Position numbers and translations under genes: made by a program. The notes under the pieces were generated by a model. It was not told the origin of the DNA, made no database searches, and was given only the letters and a program-made list of their open reading frames with translations. A stretch of 50,814 nucleotides of DNA from Betaproteobacteria bacterium HGW-Betaproteobacteria-12 (GTDB lineage: Bacteria > Pseudomonadota > Gammaproteobacteria > Burkholderiales > Rhodocyclaceae): NCBI GenBank assembly GCA_002842345.1, contig PHCU01000008.1, positions 1-50,814 of the forward strand, written 5' to 3'. Shown here one piece after another: positions 1 to 10,171 of the stretch; the stretch's first letter is position 1; the number at the start of each line of letters is the position of its first letter.

Positions 1-1639
1 CCGCCAGTCCGCGCATCGGTTGCCTCACGACAGTCTGCGGCTGGCCCCAGGCAAGCGCAATCGCTTCGCCCTTGTTCAGGCTGGCCAGCTTGGCTTCGCC
101 CTCCTTTTGCGCCATGCGCGCGGTTTCCTCGGCAAGCAATCGTTTTTCTATCTCGGTTTTGACAGATTCCAGAGTGCGCAATTGAGCCGGCCGCAGTTCC
201 AGAATGCGCGCCGAAACCAGCGTGTTCGGTGCCACTTCGATGGCGTCCGTATTGCGCTTGTTCTTGATGGCATCATCCGAGAACAGGGCGGAAAAAAGCT
301 TGTCGTTGCCCGCCAGCGGGCCCGCCGCAACGCGGTTGACCTGATCGAAGAAGCCGGTCTGCCGGATTGGCAGCTTGAACTTCTCCGCCGCCGGCTTCAG
401 GCTGTCGGACTGCTCGTAAACAGTATTGGAGAACGCCTCGGCCACCTCGGCGAACTTCCTGCCGGCAGCCTGTGCCTTGAGCTCGGCCGCAATGGTTTCG
501 CGTGCCTCGTCCAGACTGCGCACCTTGCCGGCCTTGATGCCCGTCAGTCGGATGATGTGATAGCCGAACTCGCTGCGCACAACATCGCTCACCTGGTTTT
601 CCTTTAAGGAGAACACTGCGTCCTCAAAGGCCTTGACCATTGCGCCGCGCGCGAAGTAGCCGAGGTCGCCGCCTTTTTGAGCCGATCCCGGATCCTGAGA
701 GTGCTCCTTGGCCAGTTTGGCGAAATCCGCCGGATTCTTCTTCACCTGCTGGAAGATTGCGTCGATTCTGGCGCGAGCCGCCTTCTGCTCGGCTTCTGGC
801 GCATCCGCCTGCGACTGGATGAGGATGTGGCTGGCGCGGCGCTCTTCCTGCGTCTCGTAATTTTTCGCGTTCCGGTCGTAGGCGCTCTTGATCTCGTCCG
901 GGCTCACGGTAATCTGCTCGGCCAGGGCATCGCGGCTCAGCACGACATATTCGGCGCGGATCTGCTGCGGTATCTCGAACTGCTTCCGGTTCTTCTCGTA
1001 ATAATCCTTGACGGACTCAGAGGATATCTTGACCTGGGCAGCGTACTGCTCAGGGCGAATCGCCATCTCGCTGACCTGACGTTCCTCGAGTTGAATGGCA
1101 ACCACCCGTTCAGCCGCCGCTCTTGACACCACCGCAGTATCGGATACGGACTGCACAAGTTGCTGCAAAGTAAGATCCTGGCGCAGCTTGGCTTCGAAAC
1201 CGGCCTGCGTCAGCCCCTGGGAGCGCAGGGCCTGCTCGTAGCGTCGTTGGGAGAATTTGCCGTCTTCCTGAAGTGCCGGAATCGAACCGATCACCTCGAT
1301 CAACTGTTCGTCGGTGGCCACAAGGCCTGATTTCGTCGCGTGCAGCAGCAGCAGGCGCTGCGTCACCAACGAGTCGAGCATGGCCGCACGCGCTTCGGGC
1401 GTTTCCAGCATGGCGGGATTGAACTCGCGTCCAAGCTGTCCGCGCAAACGTTCCTGTTGGTCGCGCAGCGCCTGGGAGAAATCCTGGCGGGAAATTGAAC
1501 TGCCGCCGACGCTGGCCAGTTCGTCGGTGCCGCCGCCACTGCGGAAGTAGGAGTCCACGCCCCAGAATGCGAAGGGCAGCGTGATCAGGACGAGAAAACC
1601 CTGGACTATCCGTTTATTGTTGCGAACCGCGTCAAACAT
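1..1639 (-). CDS. ppiD: PpiD-type peptidyl-prolyl isomerase / periplasmic chaperone, C-terminus cut off by the window
   Basis: An inner-membrane-anchored periplasmic folding factor that helps newly exported outer-membrane proteins. The ATG at 1639 opens a frame that stays open to the window edge, giving about 546 codons (E. coli PpiD has 623). Residues about 10-30 form one hydrophobic N-terminal anchor, followed by a SurA_N-like helical region. A parvulin (PpiC) domain lies near residues 265-365, with the motifs RRASHILIQ, GGDLGYFARG and GYHIIRLT. A second region resembling the PpiD C-terminal part follows. It sits downstream of hup and two tRNA genes, as ppiD follows hup in many proteobacteria. 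SurA is the alternative, but the uncleaved membrane anchor and the length favour PpiD. Confidence 0.9.
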   Translation of the reverse strand, partial: MFDAVRNNKRIVQGFLVLITLPFAFWGVDSYFRSGGGTDELASVGGSSISRQDFSQALRDQQERLRGQLGREFNPAMLETPEARAAMLDSLVTQRLLLLHATKSGLVATDEQLIEVIGSIPALQEDGKFSQRRYEQALRSQGLTQAGFEAKLRQDLTLQQLVQSVSDTAVVSRAAAERVVAIQLEERQVSEMAIRPEQYAAQVKISSESVKDYYEKNRKQFEIPQQIRAEYVVLSRDALAEQITVSPDEIKSAYDRNAKNYETQEERRASHILIQSQADAPEAEQKAARARIDAIFQQVKKNPADFAKLAKEHSQDPGSAQKGGDLGYFARGAMVKAFEDAVFSLKENQVSDVVRSEFGYHIIRLTGIKAGKVRSLDEARETIAAELKAQAAGRKFAEVAEAFSNTVYEQSDSLKPAAEKFKLPIRQTGFFDQVNRVAAGPLAGNDKLFSALFSDDAIKNKRNTDAIEVAPNTLVSARILELRPAQLRTLESVKTEIEKRLLAEETARMAQKEGEAKLASLNKGEAIALAWGQPQTVVRQPMRGLA

Positions 1640-1673
1640 GCTCGGTCACCGTTCCCAATGGCAAAGACAATAG

Positions 1674-1698
1674 AAAAAAAGGCGAACTCACGTTCGCC
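1674..1698 (-). terminator. Rho-independent terminator after the tRNA pair
   Basis: On the minus strand a GGCGAAC/GTTCGCC stem with a short loop (1681-1698) is followed by seven T residues (1680-1674). It lies 11 nt past tRNA-Asp, so it probably ends the tRNA-Val/tRNA-Asp transcript. The ppiD start is about 35 nt further on, so ppiD would need its own promoter or read-through. Confidence 0.8.
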
Positions 1699-1709
1699 TT
1701 TCTTGATGT

Positions 1710-1786
1710 TGGCGGAGTGGACGGGACTCGAACCCGCGACCCCCGGCGTGACAGGCCGGTATTCTAACCAACTGAACTACCACTCC
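1710..1786 (-). tRNA. tRNA-Asp (GTC)
   Basis: A 77-nt cloverleaf with an encoded CCA end. The acceptor stem is GGAGTGG/CCACTCC. The anticodon loop CTGTCAC gives anticodon GTC. The T-arm contains GGTTCGAGTCC. It lies 45 nt downstream of tRNA-Val in the same orientation. Confidence 0.97.
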
Positions 1787-1831
1787 AAGTTCCGATTGCC
1801 GCTATTAGCCAGAGTCTCCGAGGATCCTGGC

Positions 1832-1907
1832 TGGTGGGTGCTGACGGGATCGAACCGCCGACATTCGCCGTGTAAAGGCGACGCTCTACCAGCTGAGCTA
1901 AGCACCC
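1832..1907 (-). tRNA. tRNA-Val (TAC)
   Basis: A 76-nt cloverleaf with an encoded CCA end. The acceptor stem is GGGTGCT/AGCACCC. The anticodon loop TTTACAC gives anticodon TAC. The T-arm contains GGTTCGATCC. It lies between hup and tRNA-Asp. Confidence 0.97.
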
Positions 1908-1957
1908 GCTGCTTCCCGGTCCGCCTCGGTACTTGACGGGCAGCCCAGAAAAGCGCG

Positions 1958-2230
1958 CTAGTTTACCGCATCTTTCAACGCTTTTCCAGCGCGAAACTTG
2001 GGTACGCGTGCAGCCTTGATCTTGATCGTCGCACCCGTACGTGGATTGCGGCCGCTGCGAGCCGCACGCTTGCCGACGTAAAACGTGCCAAACCCCACCA
2101 GCGTCACCATGCCACCCCTTTTCAAGGAGGTCCTGATCGCGCCGACAGTGGCATCCAGCGCACGGCCGGCAGCCGCCTTGGAAATATCGGCCGACTTGGC
2201 GATCTGATCGATAAGTTCTGACTTGTTCAC
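1958..2230 (-). CDS. hupB: DNA-binding protein HU
   Basis: A histone-like nucleoid protein that bends and compacts DNA as a dimer. The 90-residue length is standard for HU. It starts with MNKSELID, has the hydrophobic core [12 protein letters not shown] near residues 39-50, and carries the DNA-binding beta-arm motif [12 protein letters not shown] near residues 61-72. The start codon is GTG at 2230, preceded by a purine-rich GAGGGGG Shine-Dalgarno sequence. It lies about 180 nt downstream of lon on the same strand, the usual lon-hup order in proteobacteria. HU is preferred over IHF because of the length and the N-terminal MNKSELI signature. Confidence 0.95.
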   Translation of the reverse strand: MNKSELIDQIAKSADISKAAAGRALDATVGAIRTSLKRGGMVTLVGFGTFYVGKRAARSGRNPRTGATIKIKAARVPKFRAGKALKDAVN

Positions 2231-2411
2231 AAAAGCCCCCTCTGATTATTGGTTGATGAATGACAGACAACGCAGGAAGAGCGTTCTTTATAACAAGACG
2301 AAAAACCTCGTGTCAAGGAACTTTCGGGAAGTTCGGAGAAGAAATGCAGAGGGAACCCGTGCACATGCCCTGCAGCATCTCGCAGCAGGGCATGCATCCA
2401 ACTCAAGCGTT

Positions 2412-4820
2412 TCAATGCGTGATCGGTTTGGCCGCAGCAGCAGCTTCCGTCGACACCGCAGCCACTTCGGCCGACTCCGGCAACGGTTCAGGCTTGCGCT
2501 CGAGTGCGAGTTCAAGCACCTGATCGATCCATTTGACCGGAATGATCTCGAGCGCGTTCTTGATGTTCTCCGGAATGTCCACGAGATCCTTGACGTTTTC
2601 CTCCGGGATCAGCGCGGTATGAATCCCGCCTCGCACGGCGGCGAGAAGCTTCTCCTTCAGTCCGCCAATAGGCAACACCTCGCCACGCAGCGTGATTTCA
2701 CCGGTCATGGCCACGTCGGCCCGAACTGGAATGCCTGTCAGGATCGACACCAGCGCAGTGGATATTGCTATGCCGGCACTGGGCCCATCCTTGGGCGTGG
2801 CACCCTCGGGAAGGTGAATGTGAATGTCGCTCTTCTGGTAGAAGTCCTCGGAGATGCCAAGCGTCCTGGAGCGCTTGCGGACTACCGACAGCGCCGCCTG
2901 GATCGACTCCTGCATCACTTCGCCCAGCTTGCCGGTGGTTACTGTCTTGCCCTTGCCGGGCAAAACCACTGCCTCGATGGTCAGCAATTCGCCGCCGACC
3001 TCTGTCCAAGCCAGGCCGGTAACCTGACCGACCTGATTATCCTTCTCAGCCATGCCATAGGAGTATTTGCGCACGCCGAGATACTTATCGAGATTGCGCG
3101 CATTCACCACTACCTTGCTTTGACGTTTCCTCAGCACGAGGGATTTCACCACCTTGCGGCAGATCTTGGATATCTCGCGCTCCATGCTGCGCACGCCCGC
3201 CTCTCGGGTGTAGTAGCGCACGATGTCGCGCAGCGCATCCTCGGTAACAGAGAGTTCTTCCTTTTTCACGCCGTTGTTCTTCAGCTGCTTGGGAAGCAGA
3301 TAGCGCTGGGCGATGTTGACTTTCTCGTCCTCTGTATAGCCGGAGAGGCGGATCACCTCCATGCGGTCAAGCAGCGGGGCCGGGATATTCAGGGTGTTGG
3401 CGGTGGCGACGAACATTACGTCGGACAGGTCGTATTCGACTTCGACATAATGATCGACGAAGGTGGAATTCTGCTCCGGATCGAGCACTTCAAGCAGCGC
3501 GGAACTCGGATCGCCGCGGAAGTCCTGCCCCATCTTGTCGACCTCGTCGAGCAGGAAGAGCGGGTTCTTCACGGCAACCTTGGTCATGTTCTGCAGAATC
3601 TTGCCGGGCATCGAACCGATGTAGGTGCGGCGGTGGCCGCGGATCTCCGCTTCGTCTCGAACACCCCCGACTGACATGCGCACGAACTTGCGATTGGTTG
3701 CGCGGGCAATCGACTGGCCGAGCGACGTCTTGCCGACGCCGGGCGGGCCGACCAGGCAGAGTATCGGCGCTTTCAGTTTGTCGACCCGCTGCTGCACAGC
3801 AAGGTACTCGAGAATACGTTCCTTGACCTTCTCCAGGCCGTAATGATCCTTCTCCAGGACTTTCTCCGCAGCGGAGAGGTCCTTGCTGATGCGACTTTTC
3901 TTTTTCCAGGGCAGGTTGGTCAGCGTTTCGATGAAGTTGCGCACCACGGTCGCCTCGGCCGACATCGGCGACATCAGGCGCAGCTTCTTCAGTTCGGACA
4001 TCGCCTTGTTCAGGGCTTCCTTGCTCATGCCAGCGCCCTTGACCTTCTTCTCGATTTCGTCGAGATCAGCCCCTTCCTCGCCTTCGCCAAGTTCCTTCTG
4101 GATGGCCTTGACCTGCTCGTTCAGATAGTACTCGCGCTGGCTCTTTTCCATCTGGCGCTTGACGCGGCCGCGAATGCGCTTCTCCACCTGCAGGATGTCG
4201 AGTTCGGTTTCCAGCTGTGACAGCAATTTCTCCATTCTGGCACCGACATCGAACACCTCCAGGATCTCCTGTTTCTGCTCCAGCTTGAGCGGGAGATGCG
4301 CTGCAATGGTGTCGGCCAACCGCCCGGCTTCTTCAATTCCGGCCAGGGAAGTCAGTATCTCCGGAGGAATTTTCTTGTTCAGTTTTACGTACTGGTCGAA
4401 CTGAGCAATGATGGCCCGTCGCATCGCTTCGACCTCATGCGTAGTCCGTTCGTCGGCAGGCAACGGCAAGACGTCGGCTGTAAACATGGCGCGTTGATCC
4501 GTGACGCTCTCGATGCGCGCCCGCTGACCACCCTCGACCAGCACCTTAACCGTTCCATCGGGCAGCTTGAGCATCTGCAGGATGTTGGCAATGCAGCCGA
4601 TTTCGTACATGTCGTCGGCGCCAGGCTCGTCCTTGGCGGCAGACTTCTGGGCAACGAGGAGGATGTGCTTGCCCGCGTCCATTGCAGTTTCCAGCGCCTT
4701 GATGGATTTCGGGCGACCGACGAACAGCGGAATCACCATGTGCGGAAAAACCACCACGTCCCGCAGGGGAAGCAGCGGCAGTTCGATTCGTTCTGCGGGG
4801 AGGTCAAGCGCGCTTGACAT
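2412..4820 (-). CDS. lon: ATP-dependent protease La (Lon)
   Basis: A cytoplasmic AAA+ serine protease that degrades misfolded and regulatory proteins. The 802 residues have the LonA order: N-terminal substrate domain (about 10-200), helical region, AAA+ module and C-terminal protease domain. Walker A is GPPGVGKTS near residue 353, and Walker B is FLLDEVDK. The catalytic serine in KDGPSAGIA is residue 679 or 680 and the lysine in [10 protein letters not shown] is about 722, matching the E. coli positions (S679/K722). The start ATG at 4820 has an AAGGAT ribosome site. The gene is followed by hup and preceded by clpX, clpP and tig, so it belongs to a proteostasis cluster. Confidence 0.98.
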   Translation of the reverse strand: MSSALDLPAERIELPLLPLRDVVVFPHMVIPLFVGRPKSIKALETAMDAGKHILLVAQKSAAKDEPGADDMYEIGCIANILQMLKLPDGTVKVLVEGGQRARIESVTDQRAMFTADVLPLPADERTTHEVEAMRRAIIAQFDQYVKLNKKIPPEILTSLAGIEEAGRLADTIAAHLPLKLEQKQEILEVFDVGARMEKLLSQLETELDILQVEKRIRGRVKRQMEKSQREYYLNEQVKAIQKELGEGEEGADLDEIEKKVKGAGMSKEALNKAMSELKKLRLMSPMSAEATVVRNFIETLTNLPWKKKSRISKDLSAAEKVLEKDHYGLEKVKERILEYLAVQQRVDKLKAPILCLVGPPGVGKTSLGQSIARATNRKFVRMSVGGVRDEAEIRGHRRTYIGSMPGKILQNMTKVAVKNPLFLLDEVDKMGQDFRGDPSSALLEVLDPEQNSTFVDHYVEVEYDLSDVMFVATANTLNIPAPLLDRMEVIRLSGYTEDEKVNIAQRYLLPKQLKNNGVKKEELSVTEDALRDIVRYYTREAGVRSMEREISKICRKVVKSLVLRKRQSKVVVNARNLDKYLGVRKYSYGMAEKDNQVGQVTGLAWTEVGGELLTIEAVVLPGKGKTVTTGKLGEVMQESIQAALSVVRKRSRTLGISEDFYQKSDIHIHLPEGATPKDGPSAGIAISTALVSILTGIPVRADVAMTGEITLRGEVLPIGGLKEKLLAAVRGGIHTALIPEENVKDLVDIPENIKNALEIIPVKWIDQVLELALERKPEPLPESAEVAAVSTEAAAAAKPITH

Positions 4821-4930
4821 AATAGTTATCCTTTGTTGAGACGGCCGTCAAACCTATGTTGGGGTCAACGGCAGAAAAATCAAGAAGTTCAGCGACGGCC
4901 CGGGCAAACCAATTAGGCCACAAGAAACAA

Positions 4931-6195
4931 TCAGTTGGAGCCGGCCACCTTGGGCTGGTCAGCATAGATCAGGATCGGCTTGGAGGAACCCTCGATCATG
5001 CCTTCATCAACTACCACTTTAGTGACATTCTCCATGTTGGGAAGTTCATACATGGTGTCCAGCAGGACGGATTCGAGGATGGAGCGCAGGCCGCGGGCAC
5101 CTGTCTTGCGCTTGAGCGCCCGACGGGCAATGGCCTGCAGCGCCTGAGGACGCACTTCGAGCTCGGCGCCCTCCATGGCGAACAGCTTCTGATACTGCTT
5201 GATCAAAGCATTCTTTGGCTCGACGAGAATCTCCATCAGCGCCGCCTCATCCAGTTCGTGCAGCGTGGCAACCACGGGGAGGCGGCCGACGAACTCCGGA
5301 ATCAGGCCGAACTTGATGAGGTCTTCCGGCTCGATCATGCGCAGGGCCTCGGCGGCATCCTTGCTGTCCCTGCTTTTCACTTCCGCACCAAAACCGATGC
5401 CGGCCTGTTCCGTGCGGTTGCGAATGACCTTGTCCAGGCCATCGAAGGCGCCGCCACAGACAAAGAGGATGTTGGTGGTATCCACCTGGACGAAGTCCTG
5501 ATTAGGGTGCTTGCGCCCGCCTTGCGGCGGCACGGAAGCAATGGTGCCCTCGATCAGCTTGAGCAGTGCCTGCTGCACACCCTCGCCCGACACGTCCCGG
5601 GTAATGGAGGGATTGTCGCTTTTGCGCGATATCTTGTCGATCTCATCGATGTAGACGATGCCCTGCTGCGCCTTTTCGACCTCGTAATCGCACTTCTGCA
5701 GCAGCTTCTGGATGATGTTCTCGACATCCTCCCGACATAGCCCGCCTCTGTCAGGGTCGTTGCGTCGGCCATCACGAAAGGCACGTTGAGCAGGCGTGCC
5801 AGCGTCTGCGCCAGCAACGTCTTGCCGGAGCCGGTCGGGCCGATGAGCAGGATGTTGCTCTTGGCCAGTTCGATTTCGTCGCTCTTCGACAAGTGCTTGA
5901 GACGCTTGTAATGGTTGTATACCGCGACAGAAAGAATGCGTTTGGCCGGATCCTGGCCTATTACATACTGCTCGAGGATGGCGCAAATTTCCTTCGGTGT
6001 CGGCAAATCCCCCTTGACGCCCTTGCCGCCGTGGTCTGCGGCTATTTCGTCACGGATGATGTCATTGCACAGTTCGATGCACTCGTCGCAGATGAAAACG
6101 GACGGACCGGCGATGAGCTTTCGCACCTCATGCTGGCTCTTGCCGCAGAAGGAGCAGTAAAGGAGCTTTTCGCCCGGGGTCTTCTTGTCCGTCAT
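4931..6195 (-). CDS. clpX: ClpX unfoldase subunit, with a one-base frameshift
   Basis: The AAA+ unfoldase that recognises substrates and feeds them to ClpP. The N-terminal frame (from ATG 6195) has a four-cysteine zinc finger (CSFCGKSQ ... CDECIELC), the Walker A motif GPTGSGKT and the start of a highly conserved segment ending EAGYVG. The reading then shifts: the next conserved block [13 protein letters not shown] continues in another frame to the stop at 4931. The break is at 5730-5734, where a run of G residues on the coding strand is one base short of what the conserved GYVGEDVEN needs. With that base restored the protein would be about 421 residues, the usual size. A homopolymer sequencing error is more likely than a true mutation. 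Confidence 0.93.
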
Positions 6196-6229
6196 CTCTG
6201 TCTCCGAATTCTTGCGCCGCGCAAATGGC

Positions 6230-6880
6230 TCAAGCCATGGATTCCGCGCGGTTCGTCAGCACCTTGTCCACCAAGCCGTACCCCACCGCCTCGTCTCCTG
6301 AGAGGAAGTTGTCGCGATCGGTATCGCGCTCGATGCGCTCGATCGGTTGGCCCGAATGTTTCGCCATGATGTCGTTCAGGCGGGCGCGCAAGTAGAGGAT
6401 TTCCTTGGCGTGAATCTCGATATCGGAAGCCTGACCCTGGAAGCCGCCCATCGGCTGGTGAATCATCACGCGCGAATTGGGCAGGCAGAAGCGTTTGCCT
6501 TTGGCGCCGGCCGTCAGCAGGAAGGCGCCCATGCTCGCCGCCTGGCCGACGCAAAGCGTCGAAACGTCAGGCTTGATGAACTGCATGGTGTCGTATATGG
6601 CCAAGCCCGCCGAAACCGATCCGCCCGGCGAATTGATGTAGAAGTAGATGTCCTTGTCGGGATTTTCCGACTCGAGGAATAGCAACTGGGCGACGATCAC
6701 GTTGGCCGTGGCGTCGTTTACCGGGCCGACGAGAAAGACGACCCGCTCCTTCAGCAGGCGCGAATAGATGTCGTAGGCGCGTTCGCCGCGCCCGCTCTGT
6801 TCGATCACCATGGGAATCAGGCCCAGCGCCTGCGGGTCCCACTGATCCTGCTGTCTTGAATTACCGCTGTCGAATATCAT
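6230..6880 (-). CDS. clpP: ATP-dependent Clp protease proteolytic subunit
   Basis: The serine protease core of ClpXP/ClpAP, a double heptameric ring. The protein is 216 residues including a probable short propeptide. The catalytic triad is visible: Ser116 in GQAASMGAF, His141 in [10 protein letters not shown] and Asp190 in ERDTDRDNF, spaced as in E. coli ClpP. It lies 34 nt upstream of clpX and downstream of tig on the same strand, the conserved tig-clpP-clpX operon order. A G+C-rich palindrome lies just upstream, between tig and clpP. Confidence 0.97.
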   Translation of the reverse strand: MIFDSGNSRQQDQWDPQALGLIPMVIEQSGRGERAYDIYSRLLKERVVFLVGPVNDATANVIVAQLLFLESENPDKDIYFYINSPGGSVSAGLAIYDTMQFIKPDVSTLCVGQAASMGAFLLTAGAKGKRFCLPNSRVMIHQPMGGFQGQASDIEIHAKEILYLRARLNDIMAKHSGQPIERIERDTDRDNFLSGDEAVGYGLVDKVLTNRAESMA

Positions 6881-6891
6881 GTTGCTTTTCC

Positions 6892-6931
6892 CTCACCCCC
6901 AACCCCTCTCCCCAGGGGAGAGGGGAGCTTC
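6892..6931. repeat. Palindromic repeat between tig and clpP
   Basis: A perfect 11-bp inverted repeat (CCCCTCTCCCC, then A, then GGGGAGAGGGG; 6903-6925) preceded by a C-rich lead (CCCTCACCCCC). Similar C/G-rich palindromes occur at 22193-22215 and 34957-34977. It could attenuate transcription between tig and clpP, but it lacks a clean T-run. Confidence 0.6.
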
Positions 6932-6962
6932 GTGATCGCTACGCGATTTGCTCGCACGGGCA

Positions 6963-8297
6963 TCATGCCGCATTTCCCATCAGTTCGTCAAAAGAGGTTG
7001 CCTTGTCGGTGGTCTGTGCATTGGCCACCACCCAATTCACCACATTCTCCTCGATCGCCAGCGCCTCGATTTGCGCCAGTCGCTGCGGCTGGGAATAGTA
7101 CCAACGCACCACTTCCTCCGGCTGCTCGTAGGACTGCGCCTGCTCGTCGATCAATGAACGCACCTGCTCCGGTTTGGCATGCAGGGCATGCTCCTTCACC
7201 ACCTCGGCGATGATCAAGCCCAGCTTGACGCGACGTTCAGCCTGCGCGGCAAACCACGACGGTTCCACGGGCATGTTCTTGATGTCTACGCCACGACCCG
7301 CCAGATCCTGACGGGCGGCCTCCGCCATCGATCCCGATTCCTGCTCAACCAGCACCTTGGGCACTTCCAGCGGATTGGCGTCGAGCAAAGCCTGCATGGC
7401 CTGCTCCTTGACGCGGGCCTTGATGCGCTTCCTCAGTTCGTTTTCGAGGTTGGCGCGAATCTCCGCGCGCATTTTCGCCACGTCCCCATCCGCTATGCCC
7501 AGAGACTTGGCGAAGTCCGCGTCCACCGCGGGCAGTTGCGGCGCCTCGACGCCCTTGAGGGTTACGTCGAAACTGACCTGCTTGCCCGCCAGCTCGCTCA
7601 CCTGGTAATCGGCAGGGAATGTCACGTCGAAGGTCTTGCTCTCGCCCGCCTTGAGGCCGGCGATGCCGTTCTCGAAATCCGGCAGCATGCGTCCCTCGCC
7701 CAGCACGACGGGATAGTCCGTGGCCTGTCCGCCCTGGAACACCTCGCCGTTGAGCTTGCCGGTGAAATCGATGACGACACGATCGCCCGCGGCTGCGGCG
7801 CGCTCGGCCGCCGCGTAAGTGGTGCGCTGCTTGCGCAACACTTCCAGCGTCTTGTCCACTTCAGCCTCGCCTGCCTCGATCTGCGGACGCTCGATGACCT
7901 TGTCGCCCACGCCGTTCAGCTTTACATCGGGGTAAACCTCGAAAATCGCGGAAAACACCAGCTTGGAGGCATCTTCGCCGCCTTTCGGCTCGATGCGCGG
8001 ATAGCCGGCCACGCGCAGGTTCTGCTCGCGCACGGCGGTGCCAAAAGCCTTCTCGACCGCTTCGCCGATGGCTTCGGAGCGGGCTTGCGCGCCATATTGC
8101 TGCTCCACCATCTTGAACGGCACCTTGCCTGGGCGAAAACCGGGCATCTTCACGGTGCGCGACATTTTCTTCAGGCGGTGTTCGACGTCCTTGTCGATTT
8201 CCGCCATCGGCACCGTCATGTCAATGCGGCGCTCAAGCGGACTTAGGTTCGCGGGGCTAGCGTCCAGGGGGCTTGCGGGTTGAGGGTTGGTCTGCAT
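6963..8297 (-). CDS. tig: Trigger factor
   Basis: A ribosome-associated chaperone with peptidyl-prolyl isomerase activity that meets nascent chains at the exit tunnel. The protein is 444 residues. The ribosome-binding loop GFRPGKVP is at residues 53-60. The FKBP-type isomerase domain spans about 165-245 (GDRVVIDFTG, LGEGRMLPDFENGIAGL), and a long helical C-terminal chaperone domain follows. The N-terminus is about 12 residues longer than in E. coli, where the conserved part begins at LERR. Alternative downstream starts are possible but would remove part of the ribosome-binding domain. It lies just downstream of tRNA-Leu and upstream of clpP. Confidence 0.96.
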   Translation of the reverse strand: MQTNPQPASPLDASPANLSPLERRIDMTVPMAEIDKDVEHRLKKMSRTVKMPGFRPGKVPFKMVEQQYGAQARSEAIGEAVEKAFGTAVREQNLRVAGYPRIEPKGGEDASKLVFSAIFEVYPDVKLNGVGDKVIERPQIEAGEAEVDKTLEVLRKQRTTYAAAERAAAAGDRVVIDFTGKLNGEVFQGGQATDYPVVLGEGRMLPDFENGIAGLKAGESKTFDVTFPADYQVSELAGKQVSFDVTLKGVEAPQLPAVDADFAKSLGIADGDVAKMRAEIRANLENELRKRIKARVKEQAMQALLDANPLEVPKVLVEQESGSMAEAARQDLAGRGVDIKNMPVEPSWFAAQAERRVKLGLIIAEVVKEHALHAKPEQVRSLIDEQAQSYEQPEEVVRWYYSQPQRLAQIEALAIEENVVNWVVANAQTTDKATSFDELMGNAA

Positions 8298-8345
8298 GAA
8301 AAATCCCAGGTTGAATCAGTTGATTGTGTGGATCGGTCAGTCATC

Positions 8346-8430
8346 TGGTGCGAAGGGCGGGACTTGAACCCGCACGCCTCGCGGCGCTGGAACCTAAATC
8401 CAGTGCGTCTGCCAATTCCGCCACCTTCGC
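8346..8430 (-). tRNA. tRNA-Leu (TAG)
   Basis: An 85-nt class II tRNA with an encoded CCA end. The acceptor stem is GCGAAGG/CCTTCGC. The anticodon loop TTTAGGT gives anticodon TAG, and a long variable arm follows. It lies 48 nt upstream of tig in the same orientation. Confidence 0.96.
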
Positions 8431-8434
8431 GCGC

Positions 8435-8463
8435 TGTTATTCTACCTCATTCCCCCCTATACT
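8435..8463 (+). promoter_or_regulatory. Candidate sigma-70 promoter for hpnCDE
   Basis: TGTTAT (8435-8440) and TATACT (8458-8463) are separated by 17 nt and lie 60 nt upstream of the hpnC ATG. The -10 element is good and the -35 is weak. This is the only upstream gap before the operon. Confidence 0.4.
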
Positions 8464-8522
8464 GGCGACCCCGGCAAGCGAGGCAAATAGCCGCAAGTAC
8501 CCGCCAAATCGGGACTTTTGCC

Positions 8523-9332
8523 ATGTCCGTTGACCATTACGAAAACTTTCCCGTCGCCTCCTGGCTGTTGCCCGCGCGGCTGCGCGAACCCGTCAGGGCC
8601 ATCTACAACTTCGCCCGTAGCGCAGACGACATTGCGGATGAGGGCACGCTGAGCGATGCCGAGCGCTTGGGCGGCCTCGATCGCTATCGCACCGAACTGG
8701 ATGCCATAGAGGCAGGCCGCCCCCCGCTGGATCCGGTTTTCCGGCGCCTGCAGCCGGTTATCGCTGAACACCAGCTGCCATTTCCTCTGTTTCGCGATCT
8801 GCTCGACGCCTTCAGCCAGGATGTGGTGAAGAAGCGCTATGCCGATTTCTCCGAACTGATGGACTATTGCCACCGCTCTGCCGATCCCGTAGGCCGCCTG
8901 CTGCTGCATCTCTATCGCGCCGAGACCGTGCAGAACCTCGCCTGGTCCGATGCCATCTGCAGCAGCCTTCAGCTCATCAACCACTGGCAGGACGTGGCGG
9001 TCGACTGGCAGAAGGGCCGCATCTACCTGCCGCAGGACGAAATGGCACGCTTCGGCATCGCGGAAAGCCAGATCGCCGAAGGTCACTGGAATGCCGCCTG
9101 GGCCGCCATGATGGACTTCCAGATCGACCGCGCCCGCAACCTGATGGCGTCCGGCAGTTCCCTTGTGCACGCATTGCCCGGACGCATCGGCTTCGAACTG
9201 CGCCTCATCGTCGCCAGCGGCTTCCGCATGCTGGACAAGCTGCAGCGGGTGCGCGGCGACGTCTTCCGCCGCCGGCCGGTGATTGCAATGCGGGATTGGC
9301 CGGCCATCCTGACTCATGCCGTACTAGGCTAG
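8523..9332 (+). CDS. hpnC: Squalene synthase HpnC (hydroxysqualene synthase)
   Basis: A trans-prenyltransferase-fold enzyme. In the characterised three-enzyme route HpnC converts presqualene diphosphate to hydroxysqualene. The 269 residues include two Asp-rich motifs: DDIADE near residue 38 and DVAVDW in the NHWQDVAVDWQKGRIYLP block. The start ATG at 8523 is chosen because the SVDHYENFPVASWLLP N-terminus is typical; an open frame extends upstream but overlaps tRNA-Leu. The stop is followed 3 nt later by hpnD, so hpnC, hpnD and hpnE form a tight operon. Confidence 0.93.
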   Translation: MSVDHYENFPVASWLLPARLREPVRAIYNFARSADDIADEGTLSDAERLGGLDRYRTELDAIEAGRPPLDPVFRRLQPVIAEHQLPFPLFRDLLDAFSQDVVKKRYADFSELMDYCHRSADPVGRLLLHLYRAETVQNLAWSDAICSSLQLINHWQDVAVDWQKGRIYLPQDEMARFGIAESQIAEGHWNAAWAAMMDFQIDRARNLMASGSSLVHALPGRIGFELRLIVASGFRMLDKLQRVRGDVFRRRPVIAMRDWPAILTHAVLG

Positions 9333-9335
9333 CGC

Positions 9336-10169
9336 ATGACGCCTGAACAATATTGCCAGCACAAAGCCGCACAGAGCGGCTCCAGCTTCTATTACAGCTT
9401 CCTCTTCCTGCAGCCGGAACGTCGCCGCGCCATCACCGCCCTCTATGCCTTCTGCCGCGAGGTGGACGATGTTGTCGACGAATGCACCGATGTGCAACTG
9501 GCGCGGACCAAGCTTGCATGGTGGCGCGCCGAACTGGTCAGCATGTACCAGGGCAAGCCGAGCCACCCCGTGACGCAGTCGCTTGCAGAAGCAACGCATT
9601 CCTACAACCTGCCGCAGGAACTCCTCATGGAGATCATCGACGGCATGGAGATGGATCTGTCGCAAACCCGCTACGCCGATTTCAAGGCGCTGCACCTCTA
9701 CTGCTACCGCGTCGCCAGCGTGGTCGGCCTGCTGGCGGCAGAGATATTCGGTTACGAGGACCGCCGCACCCTGAAATACGCGCATGACCTCGGCCTCGCC
9801 TTCCAACTGACCAACATCATCCGCGACGTGGGCGAAGACGCACGCCTTGGCCGCATCTATCTCCCGGCGGACGAACTCGTCCGCTTCGGCGTTCCCGTCG
9901 AAGACATTCTCCACGCGCGCTACTCGAACGCCTTCAGCAGTCTCATGGAGTTTCAGATCGAAAGAGCGGAATCCCTCTACGAGCAGGCCTTCGCCCAGTT
10001 GCCTGCACAGGACCGGCGCGCTCAGCGTCCGGGGCTGGTCATGGCGGCAATCTACCGCGCACTCCTACAAGAAATACGCCGCGACGGCTGCCGCGTGCTC
10101 GACCGGCGCACGGCACTGACGCCGGTCCGCAAGCTGTGGATCGCCTGGCGTACCTGGAATAAGGGCTGA
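9336..10169 (+). CDS. hpnD: Presqualene diphosphate synthase HpnD
   Basis: Condenses two farnesyl diphosphates to presqualene diphosphate, the first committed step to squalene and hopanoids. The 277 residues are the usual length. The first Asp-rich motif is REVDDVVDE near residue 45, and the second is NIIRDVGEDARLGRIYLP near residue 165. The N-terminal YYSFLFLQPERRRAI block is typical of HpnD. It is a distant paralogue of the upstream hpnC and sits 3 nt after it and 2 nt before hpnE. Confidence 0.94.
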   Translation: MTPEQYCQHKAAQSGSSFYYSFLFLQPERRRAITALYAFCREVDDVVDECTDVQLARTKLAWWRAELVSMYQGKPSHPVTQSLAEATHSYNLPQELLMEIIDGMEMDLSQTRYADFKALHLYCYRVASVVGLLAAEIFGYEDRRTLKYAHDLGLAFQLTNIIRDVGEDARLGRIYLPADELVRFGVPVEDILHARYSNAFSSLMEFQIERAESLYEQAFAQLPAQDRRAQRPGLVMAAIYRALLQEIRRDGCRVLDRRTALTPVRKLWIAWRTWNKG

Positions 10170-10171
10170 GA

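Noticed and set aside
2223..3674. A 483-codon open frame on the plus strand over lon
   Set aside because: It lies wholly opposite a conserved gene in high-GC DNA, where long antisense frames are common. The translation has no recognisable domain.
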